Source: Beijerinckiaceae bacterium | Lineage (GTDB): Bacteria > Pseudomonadota > Alphaproteobacteria > Rhizobiales > Beijerinckiaceae | Assembly (NCBI GenBank): GCA_947456315.1 | Contig: CANGRU010000069.1 | Coordinates: 1-7,586 of the forward strand | Reading direction: 5' to 3' | Length of the DNA: 7,586 bases | Part shown: positions 1 through 6,751 of the stretch, in pieces | How positions within the stretch are numbered: the first letter of the stretch is position 1 | How the letters are laid out: each line of letters begins with the position of its first letter | Made by a program: the position numbers and the translations under genes | The notes under the pieces: model-generated | The model's input: only the letters and a program-made list of their open reading frames with translations | What the model was told of the DNA's origin: nothing | The model's database searches: none

Positions 1-233
1 ATGTTTACGCTTATGCCTTCGGCGATTGTTTGGTGAACTCGCTTTATGGCGTCTACCAGAATGCGGAAGCCGGATTTGCCGAGAAATATTTCGCCCTGCT
101 GTCAGCAGGCGGCACCAAACATCATTCCGAACTGCTCGCCCCCTTCGGTCTGGACGCCCGCGACCCGGGCTTCTGGCAGATCGGCCTGAAGATGATCGAG
201 GGCCTGATCGACGAGCTGGAGGCGATGGAATAG
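1..233 (+). CDS. Oligoendopeptidase F-like M3 metallopeptidase, C-terminal end only
   Basis: This is a partial gene; the frame is open from base 3 and ends at a TAG at 231-233, leaving 76 residues. The peptide opens with VYAYAFGDCLVNSLYGVYQ and continues through a 'SAGGTKHHSELLAPFGLD' stretch to a helical end rich in Glu, Leu and Ile. This matches the C-terminal tail of PepF/M3B oligoendopeptidases as I remember it: a Tyr-Ala-Phe segment near the active-site cleft, then an 'LLxAGG...ELLAPxGxD' segment and a terminal 'GLxxIEGLIDELE' helix. The family consists of cytoplasmic zinc peptidases that cleave short peptides. The HEXXH zinc motif lies to the left of the window and cannot be checked. 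The ABC1-kinase gene starts 34 bases downstream on the same strand, so the two may be co-transcribed. Subfamily assignment rests on the tail alone. Confidence 0.85.
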   Translation, partial: VYAYAFGDCLVNSLYGVYQNAEAGFAEKYFALLSAGGTKHHSELLAPFGLDARDPGFWQIGLKMIEGLIDELEAME

Positions 234-267
234 GCATCCATCACACGGGTGCCTGCGTATCCCTTCC

Positions 268-1626
268 ATGAGCGAAGACACAGAACGCAATCGATTTTCG
301 GCCCGCGCTACGCGCTATGCGCGCGTCAGCACGCAAGTGGGTGGTGTGGCCGCCCGCATGGCAGGCGCGCGCCTCTTGGGCCTTCAGGATATTCCGGGCA
401 GTGCGGCGGCTTTGCGCGCTGCCTTGGGTGGGTTGAAAGGCCCTTTGATGAAAGTCGCACAACTCATGGCGACGATCCCCGATCTGTTGCCGCCCGAATT
501 TGCCGAAGAATTGCAAAAGCTGCAGTCGGATGCGCCACCCATGGGCGCCGCCTTCGTCAAGCGTCGCATGATGGCCGAGCTTGGTGCTGATTGGCGCACG
601 AAATTTGCCGACTTTGATTTGCACCCCACAGCGGCTGCGTCACTGGGACAAGTGCATCGTGCCACCGCGCATGATGGCGAGCTCCTGGCTTGCAAGCTGC
701 AATATCCTGATATGGCCTCGGCCGTTGAGGCTGATCTCAGCCAATTGCAGGTGCTTTTTGCACTCCACCGCCAATTCAACCCCGCCATCGACACGCAGGA
801 TGCGGCGCGTGAAATTGGCGAGCGTGTGCGCGAAGAGCTCGATTATGAGCGCGAAGCCAAACATGCCGCCCTCTATGCCTTGATGCTGAAAGGCGCCGAC
901 AATGTGCGTGTGCCAAGCGTGCGCACCGACCTGTCGACCGGCCGCCTGCTCTCGCTGCAATGGCTTGAGGGGCGCAAACTGCTCGATTTCAAAACGGCCG
1001 ACCAGGAGGTGCGCAATCGCCTCGCTGTGGCGATGTTTCGCGCATGGTGGCATCCCTTCAGCCAATATGGCGTGATCCATGGTGATCCGCATCTGGGCAA
1101 TTACACGGTGTTTGAAGAGGGCGGCGAGGCAGCCGGCATCAACCTGCTCGATTATGGCTGCGTGCGCATTTTCCCCGCCCGCTTCATTCAGGGCGTGGTC
1201 GAGCTTTACGAGGGCCTGCTCGCCAATGATGAGACACGCATTGTCCATGCCTATGAGCTGTGGGGCTTCAAGGGCCTGCGGCGCGATGTGATCGAGGTTT
1301 TGAACATCTGGGCGCGCTTCATCTATGGCCCCCTGCTCGAAGATCGGGTCCGCAGCGTGGCCGATGGCATCCCGCCCGGCCAATATGGCCGCAAGGAGAT
1401 GATGGCGGTCGTTCAGGAGCTGAAGGCCAAGGGCCCTGTCCGGGTCCCGCAGGAGTTTGTCTTTATGGATCGGGCGGCCATCGGGCTGGGGGCGGTTTTC
1501 CTCCACCTCGATGCCAAACTCAATTTCTGCCAGCTCTTTAACGAGGCTTTCGGGGAGGCCGGGCGCGACCCCGCAGCCATCGAGGCCCGTCAGGCCAAGG
1601 CGCTGAGCGCCTCTGGCTTGGCCTGA
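268..1626 (+). CDS. ABC1/AarF/UbiB-family atypical kinase (ADCK-like)
   Basis: This 452-residue protein is full length for the ABC1 family of atypical protein-kinase-like enzymes, which support ubiquinone biosynthesis or lipid homeostasis at the membrane. Visible motifs, in order: KVAQ at 62-65, in the place of the family KxGQ motif; the Ala-rich loop AAASLGQVHRA at 123-132, which replaces the usual kinase P-loop; the nucleotide-binding Lys in ACKLQYP (K143); EELDYEREA at about 189-197; the catalytic HGDPHLGN at 271-278; and the metal-binding LLDYG (D295), equivalent to kinase DFG. All core catalytic residues are present, so it looks active as an ATP-binding protein. No transmembrane segment is evident. 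The ATG at 268 is kept because the next residues (RATRYARVSTQVGGVAARMAG) resemble the conserved family N-terminus, although the bases before it are pyrimidine-rich with no Shine-Dalgarno. Whether it is a true UbiB or a paralogue with another substrate cannot be told from sequence. Confidence 0.92.
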   Translation: MSEDTERNRFSARATRYARVSTQVGGVAARMAGARLLGLQDIPGSAAALRAALGGLKGPLMKVAQLMATIPDLLPPEFAEELQKLQSDAPPMGAAFVKRRMMAELGADWRTKFADFDLHPTAAASLGQVHRATAHDGELLACKLQYPDMASAVEADLSQLQVLFALHRQFNPAIDTQDAAREIGERVREELDYEREAKHAALYALMLKGADNVRVPSVRTDLSTGRLLSLQWLEGRKLLDFKTADQEVRNRLAVAMFRAWWHPFSQYGVIHGDPHLGNYTVFEEGGEAAGINLLDYGCVRIFPARFIQGVVELYEGLLANDETRIVHAYELWGFKGLRRDVIEVLNIWARFIYGPLLEDRVRSVADGIPPGQYGRKEMMAVVQELKAKGPVRVPQEFVFMDRAAIGLGAVFLHLDAKLNFCQLFNEAFGEAGRDPAAIEARQAKALSASGLA

Positions 1627-1640
1627 GCCATAAACCTTTG

Positions 1641-1721
1641 GGGTGTGCGCCTCAGGACTGATTGCCCAGACCCCGGCTTTGGGCTAATCCATAGGCCTGA
1701 AGTGATCCTGAGCCCACACCC
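1641..1721. repeat. Nested inverted repeat in the gap before the subunit IV gene
   Basis: The 122-base gap between the ABC1-kinase gene and the small oxidase subunit gene holds two nested pairings. The outer arms are GGGTGTG (1641-1647) with CACACCC (1715-1721), and, after a small internal loop, CTCAGGA (1651-1657) with TCCTGAG (1706-1712). Inside these, GATT-GCCCA (1660-1668) pairs with TGGGC-T-AATC (1680-1689), with one bulged T. No run of T follows the outer arm, so it is not a standard intrinsic terminator. It could fold in the 3' end of the kinase mRNA, in the 5' leader of the next gene, or as a separate small RNA. Function unknown; only the base pairing is seen. Confidence 0.6.
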
Positions 1722-1748
1722 GGGCGTAAAGTGAATGAAGAGGGGAAC

Positions 1749-1895
1749 ATGGCCGACAATCAAAACTCCGCTGGACATCCTGACATGGATTATGCGGAAC
1801 ACGACAAAACCTACGAATTGTTTGTCGGCATGTTCAAATGGGGCACAATCGCCTGTGTTGCCATTATGGTCTTTATGGCCGTGACCCTCCTCTAA
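1749..1895 (+). CDS. aa3-type cytochrome c oxidase subunit IV (small bacterial type)
   Basis: This small gene encodes 48 residues and ends at TAA 1893-1895. The N-terminal half is soluble and acidic with HPDMDYAEHDKTYELF (about 10-25), followed by a K-W-G-T-I junction (30-34) and a single hydrophobic helix from about 33 to the C-terminus, which ends in TLL. This is the signature of the small bacterial aa3-type cytochrome c oxidase subunit IV (Pfam COX4_pro_2 family as I recall it), a one-helix accessory subunit on the oxidase surface in alphaproteobacteria. The ATG is supported by a purine-rich GAAGAGGGG at 1737-1745. An in-frame GTG at 1731 would add six residues but would lie before that ribosome site. 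It sits apart from any coxBAC genes in view, and an intrinsic terminator follows 20 bases after its stop, so it may be monocistronic or end the upstream unit. Confidence 0.9.
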   Translation: MADNQNSAGHPDMDYAEHDKTYELFVGMFKWGTIACVAIMVFMAVTLL

Positions 1896-1915
1896 GGACC
1901 GGTCTTCCGAAACAA

Positions 1916-1946
1916 AAAGGCGAGCCAATGGCTCGCCTTTCTGTTT
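1916..1946 (+). terminator. Intrinsic terminator between the subunit IV gene and pntAA
   Basis: A perfect 11-base-pair stem, AAAGGCGAGCC (1916-1926) with GGCTCGCCTTT (1930-1940), closes a three-base loop and is followed by CTGTTT. The left arm is preceded by two more A residues (1914-1915), so it could also work weakly on the other strand. It ends the transcript carrying the subunit IV gene. The pntAA start is only 25 bases beyond the end of the T-rich tail, which leaves the source of pnt transcription unclear. Confidence 0.88.
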
Positions 1947-1962
1947 CAGGCCCCAATTGTTC

Positions 1963-1966
1963 GGAG
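1963..1966 (+). promoter_or_regulatory. Ribosome binding site that sets the pntAA start
   Basis: GGAG lies five bases before the ATG at 1972. It decides between that ATG and the in-frame TTG at 1957, which would add five residues (MFGAI) that have no counterpart in the family start 'M-R/K-I/V-A-I-P'. The TTG has no purine-rich site in front of it and sits almost against the terminator. Confidence 0.7.
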
Positions 1967-1971
1967 CCATC

Positions 1972-3111
1972 ATGCGCGTTGCCATCCCAGCAGAAATCTC
2001 GAACGCCGAAACACGGGTGGCTGCCACCCCAGAGACGGTGAAGAAACTGATAAGCCTCGGTGCCCAGGTCACCGTGCAGACGGGCGCGGGCAAAGCCTCC
2101 GGACTGACCGACGCGGATTTCGAAAGCGCCGGCGCAACCATTGCAGCCGATGCGGCTGCGACATTCGCCGATGCGGATCTCGTTTTGAAAGTGCGCCGAC
2201 CGGAAGCTTCCGAGCTTGGCCTCATCAAGCGCGGCGCCTCTGTCATTGCGACGATGGACCCCTATGGTCAGGATGAAGCGCTCAGCGCCATGGCCAATGC
2301 AGGCATTCATGCTTTCGCTATGGAATTCATGCCGCGCATCACGCGCGCGCAGGTGATGGATGTGCTCTCCAGCCAAGCCAATCTCGCAGGCTACCGCGCT
2401 GTGATCGATGGTGCGGCAGAATATGGCCGCGCTTTGCCGATGATGATGACGGCTGCCGGCACCGTGCCAGCCGCACGCATCTTCATCATGGGTGTGGGTG
2501 TCGCAGGACTCCAAGCCATCGCCACCGCCCGCCGCTTGGGTGCGATTGTCACCGCCACCGATGTGCGCCCTGCCACCAAGGAACAGGTGGAATCCCTGGG
2601 CGCGAAATTCATCGCAGTGGAAGATGACGAGTTCAAACAGGCTGAAACCTCTGGCGGCTATGCCAAGGAAATGTCGGACGCCTACAAGGCCAAACAAGCT
2701 GCCCTTGTCGCCTCCCATATTGCCAAGCAGGACATTGTCATCACGACAGCTTTGATCCCCGGACGCCCGGCACCCAAGCTCATCACCGCTGACATGGTCG
2801 CCTCGATGCGCGCCGGCTCTGTGATTATCGATCTTGCCGTCGAGCGTGGGGGAAACTGCGAAATGGCCAAGCCGGGGGAGACAATTGTCACGCCCAATGG
2901 CGTGCATATTGTTGGCAACCTCAATGTGCCCGGACGCCTGGCTGCGACCGCCTCCAGCCTTTATGCGAAAAACCTCCTCGCCTTTGTCGACACGCTGATC
3001 GACAAAGAGACGAAGAGCCTTTCGCCCAAATGGGACGATGAACTTGTCAAAGCGACTTTGCTGACGCGTGACGGTGCGATCGTCCATCCGAATTTTCTGG
3101 CCAAGGCCTAA
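1972..3111 (+). CDS. pntAA: Proton-translocating NAD(P) transhydrogenase subunit alpha part 1 (NAD(H)-binding domain I)
   Basis: This 379-residue soluble subunit binds NAD(H) and passes hydride to the NADP(H) site on PntB. Numbering from the ATG at 1972: the N-terminus is MRVAIPAE; the RQD loop in PRITRAQVMD has R122, Q127 and D130, matching the catalytic Arg, Gln and Asp known from the Rhodospirillum rubrum domain I; SSQANLAGYRAVIDGA follows; the dinucleotide fold GVGVAG is at 174-179 with the acidic 'ATDVR' after the next strand; the mobile-loop Tyr is in SGGYAKEM (Y230). The C-terminus carries VTRDGAIVHP-like LLTRDGAIVHPNF. The length equals that of separate PntAA proteins and no key residue is missing. 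No membrane helix is present, as expected for the three-subunit type. pntAB starts 17 bases after its stop. Assignment is very secure. Confidence 0.98.
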   Translation: MRVAIPAEISNAETRVAATPETVKKLISLGAQVTVQTGAGKASGLTDADFESAGATIAADAAATFADADLVLKVRRPEASELGLIKRGASVIATMDPYGQDEALSAMANAGIHAFAMEFMPRITRAQVMDVLSSQANLAGYRAVIDGAAEYGRALPMMMTAAGTVPAARIFIMGVGVAGLQAIATARRLGAIVTATDVRPATKEQVESLGAKFIAVEDDEFKQAETSGGYAKEMSDAYKAKQAALVASHIAKQDIVITTALIPGRPAPKLITADMVASMRAGSVIIDLAVERGGNCEMAKPGETIVTPNGVHIVGNLNVPGRLAATASSLYAKNLLAFVDTLIDKETKSLSPKWDDELVKATLLTRDGAIVHPNFLAKA

Positions 3112-3128
3112 TTTGAACGGGTGCTCCA

Positions 3129-3578
3129 ATGGCTAACGAAACGCCGATTCAGATTCTCGACAAGGCCAATGCTGCCGCGAAACTCGCGCGCGAAGCGGCC
3201 GAAATGTTGCAAACAACCGCGGATCAGCTGGCTGATTCCGCTGCGGGTGTCGCCCATGCGGCATCGGGTGGCGCGATTGATCCCTTCGTCTTTCGCCTAG
3301 CGATTTTCGCTCTGGCCATTTGCGTGGGCTATTATGTTGTCTGGTCCGTGACCCCTGCGCTGCATACGCCGCTCATGTCGGTCACCAATGCCATCTCCTC
3401 CGTGATCGTCGTGGGCGCGTTGCTCTCGGTGGGCGTTGATGCGATGGGCGGCAATGATGATGGTGCGATCTACGCCAAGGTCTTCGGCTTTATCGCGCTG
3501 GTTCTGGCCTCGGTGAATATTTTCGGCGGCTTTCTCGTCACCGAACGCATGCTCGCCATGTACAAGAAGAAGGGCTGA
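3129..3578 (+). CDS. pntAB: Transhydrogenase subunit alpha part 2 (membrane domain II, N-terminal part)
   Basis: This 149-residue subunit supplies the first part of the proton channel. Residues 1-47 are a charged, Ala-rich, probably helical extension ([16 protein letters not shown]...). From residue 50 the family core begins: [11 protein letters not shown], then helix 1 at about 54-74 ending in [10 protein letters not shown], the diagnostic [16 protein letters not shown] (76-91) leading into helix 2 (to about 103), and helix 3 at about 118-138 with [18 protein letters not shown] before a KKKG end. Three helices agree with the three-subunit enzyme. The ribosome site is weak (GGGTG about five bases before the ATG), so translation may be coupled to pntAA. 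pntB begins three bases after its stop, indicating tight stoichiometric expression. Confidence 0.97.
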   Translation: MANETPIQILDKANAAAKLAREAAEMLQTTADQLADSAAGVAHAASGGAIDPFVFRLAIFALAICVGYYVVWSVTPALHTPLMSVTNAISSVIVVGALLSVGVDAMGGNDDGAIYAKVFGFIALVLASVNIFGGFLVTERMLAMYKKKG

Positions 3579-3581
3579 GCC

Positions 3582-4985
3582 ATGAACGCGAATATCGCTG
3601 CGCTTCTTTATCTCGTCTCCGGCGTCCTTTTCATTCTGTCACTGCGTGGCCTGTCTTCACCCGCCACATCGCGCCAAGGCAATGTCTTTGGCATGATCGG
3701 CATGGCGATTGCCATTGGCACAACCCTGCTCTACCGGCTGCCTGCTGGCCTCTCGTCCTGGGCCTTGGTGGTGGGTGGCATCGGCATTGGTGGTGCGATC
3801 GGCGCTTGGCGTGCGCGCACCGTGCAAATGACCGCCATGCCGCAGCTGGTGGCTTTCTTCCACGCGCTTGTCGGCCTTGCCGCCGTGCTGGTGGCTGCTG
3901 GTGCGCTTTATGCGCCACAAGCTTTCGGCATCGGCATCAAAGGCTCGATCCATGGTGCAAGCCTTGTTGAAATGTCGATTGGCGCTGCGATTGGTGCCAT
4001 CACCTTCACCGGCTCGATCATTGCCTTTCTGAAACTCGATGGACGCATGTCGGGCAAGCCGATCATGCTGCCCAGCCGCCATATCATCAATATTGCACTG
4101 GGCGCAGGTTTGATCGTGTTGATCGGCCTGTTCTGCGTCACCGAAAGCCACACGCTCTTCTGGGCGATCTGCGCAGTGTCACTGGCGCTCGGCGTGTTGT
4201 TGATTGTGCCGATTGGTGGCGCTGACATGCCGGTGGTTGTGTCGATGCTCAATTCCTATTCGGGTTGGGCTGCGGCTGGCATCGGCTTCACGCTCGGCAA
4301 TCTCGCGCTCATCATCACAGGCGCGCTGGTCGGCTCATCGGGTGCGATCCTGTCCTACATCATGTGCAAAGGCATGAACCGCTCGTTTATCTCGGTCATA
4401 CTCGGTGGCTTTGGTGGCGATACGGCAGCAGCGGCTAGCGGTGCGGTTGAAACGCGCCCCGTCAAGCAAGGCTCGGCGGAAGATGCCGCCTACATCATGA
4501 AGAACGCCGGCAAGGTCATCATCGTGCCGGGCTATGGCATGGCGGTGGCACAAGCGCAGCACACGCTGCGTGAAATGGCCGACATGCTGAAGAAGGAAGG
4601 CGTGGAAGTGTCCTACGCCATTCATCCGGTGGCCGGTCGCATGCCGGGCCACATGAACGTGCTTCTGGCCGAAGCCAATGTGCCTTATGACGAAGTCTTC
4701 GAGCTTGAAGACATCAATTCGGAATTTGGCCGCGCCGATGTGGCCTTCGTCATTGGTGCCAATGACGTGACCAATCCGGCTGCCAAGACAGACCCGACAT
4801 CCGCGATCTACGGCATGCCGATTCTGGATGTCGAGAAAGCCAAGACGGTGCTGTTCATCAAACGCGGCATGGGCTCAGGCTATGCCGGCGTCGAGAACGA
4901 GCTGTTCTTCAGAGACAATACAATGATGCTGTTTGGCGATGCCAAAAAAGTGGTCGACGACATCGTCAAATCACTCGGCCATTAA
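3582..4985 (+). CDS. pntB: Transhydrogenase subunit beta (membrane domain II plus NADP(H)-binding domain III)
   Basis: This 467-residue subunit completes the enzyme that couples inward proton flow to hydride transfer from NADH to NADP+. Residues 1 to about 285 hold a series of hydrophobic helices (nine in the family). Among them are FFHALVGLAAVLVA, with H94 matching the channel His91 of E. coli beta, and SMLNSYSGWAAAG, with N224 matching Asn222; both correspondences are from memory. The last 180 residues are domain III: the NADP fold GYGMAVAQAQ (317-326), HPVAGRMPGHMNVLLAEA (348-365), GANDVTNPAA with D395, and the nucleotide lid KRGMGSGYAGVEN (427-439). All core motifs are intact. The purines GGGCTGAG before the ATG, overlapping the pntAB stop, suggest translational coupling. 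A strong terminator follows eight bases downstream and closes the operon. Confidence 0.98.
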   Translation: MNANIAALLYLVSGVLFILSLRGLSSPATSRQGNVFGMIGMAIAIGTTLLYRLPAGLSSWALVVGGIGIGGAIGAWRARTVQMTAMPQLVAFFHALVGLAAVLVAAGALYAPQAFGIGIKGSIHGASLVEMSIGAAIGAITFTGSIIAFLKLDGRMSGKPIMLPSRHIINIALGAGLIVLIGLFCVTESHTLFWAICAVSLALGVLLIVPIGGADMPVVVSMLNSYSGWAAAGIGFTLGNLALIITGALVGSSGAILSYIMCKGMNRSFISVILGGFGGDTAAAASGAVETRPVKQGSAEDAAYIMKNAGKVIIVPGYGMAVAQAQHTLREMADMLKKEGVEVSYAIHPVAGRMPGHMNVLLAEANVPYDEVFELEDINSEFGRADVAFVIGANDVTNPAAKTDPTSAIYGMPILDVEKAKTVLFIKRGMGSGYAGVENELFFRDNTMMLFGDAKKVVDDIVKSLGH

Positions 4986-4992
4986 CCCCTCG

Positions 4993-5018
4993 AAAGCCCG
5001 CCTCTGGCGGGCTTTTTT
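4993..5018 (+). terminator. Intrinsic terminator of the pnt operon
   Basis: A perfect 10-base-pair stem AAAGCCCGCC (4993-5002) with GGCGGGCTTT (5006-5015) closes a TCT loop and runs straight into TTT, giving six T in a row from 5013. It begins seven bases after the pntB stop codon. The 143 bases from here to the next gene hold no promoter that I can read with confidence. Confidence 0.93.
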
Positions 5019-5161
5019 ATGCGGCGCTTTTCTGTAAGATCAGACTTTGATCCCGGACAAGGTAGATGCGCGCGCCCGTGATACAGACATAACATACGAG
5101 AATGGCTCACCGCCGGTCAGTAGGCGCACGGGGCCGCATATAAGAATATGGGGAGCACATC

Positions 5162-6748
5162 ATGTTTCAGCTCAGCTTTCACGGTGCCGCACATTCTGTG
5201 ACCGGCTCGTGCTTTTTGCTCGAACATGGGTCTACACGCGTCCTCGTGGATTGCGGCATGTTTCAAGGCTCCAAATCCGAGAAAGAGCTGAACTATCGCC
5301 CCTTCCCGTTTCGGGCCTCTGATATTGACGCGCTGGTCCTCACCCACGCCCATATCGACCACAGCGGCCTCATCCCGAAACTGGTGAAAGACGGTTTCAC
5401 CGGACCGATCTATGCGACCCGCGCCACAAGCGATTTATGTTCGGTGATGCTGCCAGATTCCGGCTTCATTCAGGAAAGCGAAGTGGCCCAACTCAACCGC
5501 CGCAACCAGCAGCGCGGGCGTGACCCTGTCGAGCCGATCTATACGGCCGATGATGCCCATGCCTGCCTGCCGCAATTTCGCGCGACCGACTATTCCATCT
5601 GGCTTGAGGTCGCCTCCGGCATCAAATTGCGCTTCTGGAACGCCGGACATTTGCTGGGCTCGGCCTCAGCCGAACTGCTTGTCCAGATGGAGGATGGCAC
5701 ATCCAAACATCTTTTGTTTTCGGGCGACATCGGGCCCGACCAGAAATTGCTGGAACCTGATCCGCAAGGACCTAAAGATCTTGATTACGTCATTTGTGAA
5801 TCAACTTATGGCGCCAGCGCCCGCGAGCATGTCAGCAGGGACAAGCGGCGCCAATTGCTCACGCGCACCGTCGAAGGCGCGATCAAACGCAATGGCGCAC
5901 TGATCATTCCGTCCTTCGCGGTTGAGCGCACACAGGAGCTCCTGGTCGACCTCGTCAAGCTGATGGATGACAAGCTCATTCCGCAAGCACCCATCTTCAT
6001 CGATTCACCGCTGGCAACGAAAGCCAGTGCTGTCTTTAAAGCCCATGCGCATTTGCTGGAAAATGGTGCTGATCTCATCCGTGCGATGAGCGCGCATCAT
6101 GTGCGCTTTACCGAGAGTGTGGAACAGAGCAAAGCGATTGCCCGTTTCAGCGGTTTTCATATTGTCATTGCCGCCAGTGGCATGTGCGAGGCGGGGCGCA
6201 TTCGTCACCATCTCAAAAACTGGCTATGGCGCGAGGAAGGCACAATCCTGATTGTCGGGTTTCAGGCCCAAGGCACGCTCGGGCGCATTTTGCTGGATGG
6301 CGCAACGCGCGTGCGCATTCAGGGCGAAGACATTCAGGTGCGCGCCCATATCGCCTCTCTTGATCTTTATTCCGGTCATGCTGATGGGCCCGAACTCGCT
6401 GACTGGGTTGCCGCACGCGGCCCCATCTCCGGTAATCTGTTTCTGGTGCATGGTGAAGAGGCCTCCATCGAGGGGCTACGCGCGCGCCTGAGCCCCACGC
6501 TTGGCGACAAGATCATCATGCCGCGGCTCGATGATGGCTTCGACCTCAGCGGCGCATCTGCTGTCGCACTCAATGGTGGGCGCACTCACCGCATCGATCC
6601 GGCACAAGCAGGACATCTGGATTGGCACAATGATGTCTCGAAACTGCTGCTCGATATTTCCGACGAATTGCAGAAAGCCAAAGACGAAAAGACGCGCCGC
6701 GTCGTCATCCGGCGTTTGCGCCGTGCGCTTGATACGGAACAGTCCTGA
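5162..6748 (+). CDS. Beta-CASP metallo-beta-lactamase-fold protein (CPSF/YSH1-like RNA-processing nuclease family)
   Basis: This 528-residue protein has every zinc and beta-CASP motif of the predicted RNA-cleaving exonuclease/endonuclease family (COG1236 type). Motif 1 is D30 in VLVDCG; motif 2 is HAHIDHSG (H62, H64, D66, H67); motif 3 is H163 in AGHLLGS; motif 4 is D189 in FSGDIG. The beta-CASP part follows: motif A E213 in CESTYG, the ASGMCEAGRIRHHL segment (338-351), motif B H406 in YSGHAD, and motif C H430 in LVHGE. A two-zinc active site is therefore expected. Residues from about 448 to the end form an extra tail: a region with W-H-N-D, then a charged, probably helical end full of Lys and Arg, which may help in nucleic-acid binding. 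The start is supported by GGGGAG at 5150-5155, six bases before the ATG. It has its own unit after the pnt terminator. The actual substrate in bacteria is not established from sequence. Confidence 0.95.
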   Translation: MFQLSFHGAAHSVTGSCFLLEHGSTRVLVDCGMFQGSKSEKELNYRPFPFRASDIDALVLTHAHIDHSGLIPKLVKDGFTGPIYATRATSDLCSVMLPDSGFIQESEVAQLNRRNQQRGRDPVEPIYTADDAHACLPQFRATDYSIWLEVASGIKLRFWNAGHLLGSASAELLVQMEDGTSKHLLFSGDIGPDQKLLEPDPQGPKDLDYVICESTYGASAREHVSRDKRRQLLTRTVEGAIKRNGALIIPSFAVERTQELLVDLVKLMDDKLIPQAPIFIDSPLATKASAVFKAHAHLLENGADLIRAMSAHHVRFTESVEQSKAIARFSGFHIVIAASGMCEAGRIRHHLKNWLWREEGTILIVGFQAQGTLGRILLDGATRVRIQGEDIQVRAHIASLDLYSGHADGPELADWVAARGPISGNLFLVHGEEASIEGLRARLSPTLGDKIIMPRLDDGFDLSGASAVALNGGRTHRIDPAQAGHLDWHNDVSKLLLDISDELQKAKDEKTRRVVIRRLRRALDTEQS

Positions 6749-6751
6749 CGC

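Noticed and set aside
640..1506. Long open frame on the - strand opposite the ABC1-kinase gene
   Set aside because: A shadow of a secure gene; its sequence is rich in His, Ala and Arg and resembles no known protein.
1662..1690. Possible promoter TTGCCC - 17 bases - TAATCC before the subunit IV gene
   Set aside because: The -10 box is a poor match and the bases fall inside the nested inverted repeat, so the match may be chance.
1873..3129. Long open frame on the - strand opposite pntAA
   Set aside because: It mirrors the codon pattern of pntAA and its peptide is rich in His, Gly, Arg and Cys without family features. pntAA itself is unmistakable.
5137..5150. CATAT-AAGA-ATATG inverted repeat just before the beta-CASP ribosome site
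   Set aside because: Only five weak A/T-rich pairs; too short to claim as an operator or RNA switch.
5047..5322. Open frame starting at a TTG before the beta-CASP gene
   Set aside because: It overlaps the true gene start in another frame, lacks a ribosome site and has a random-looking composition.
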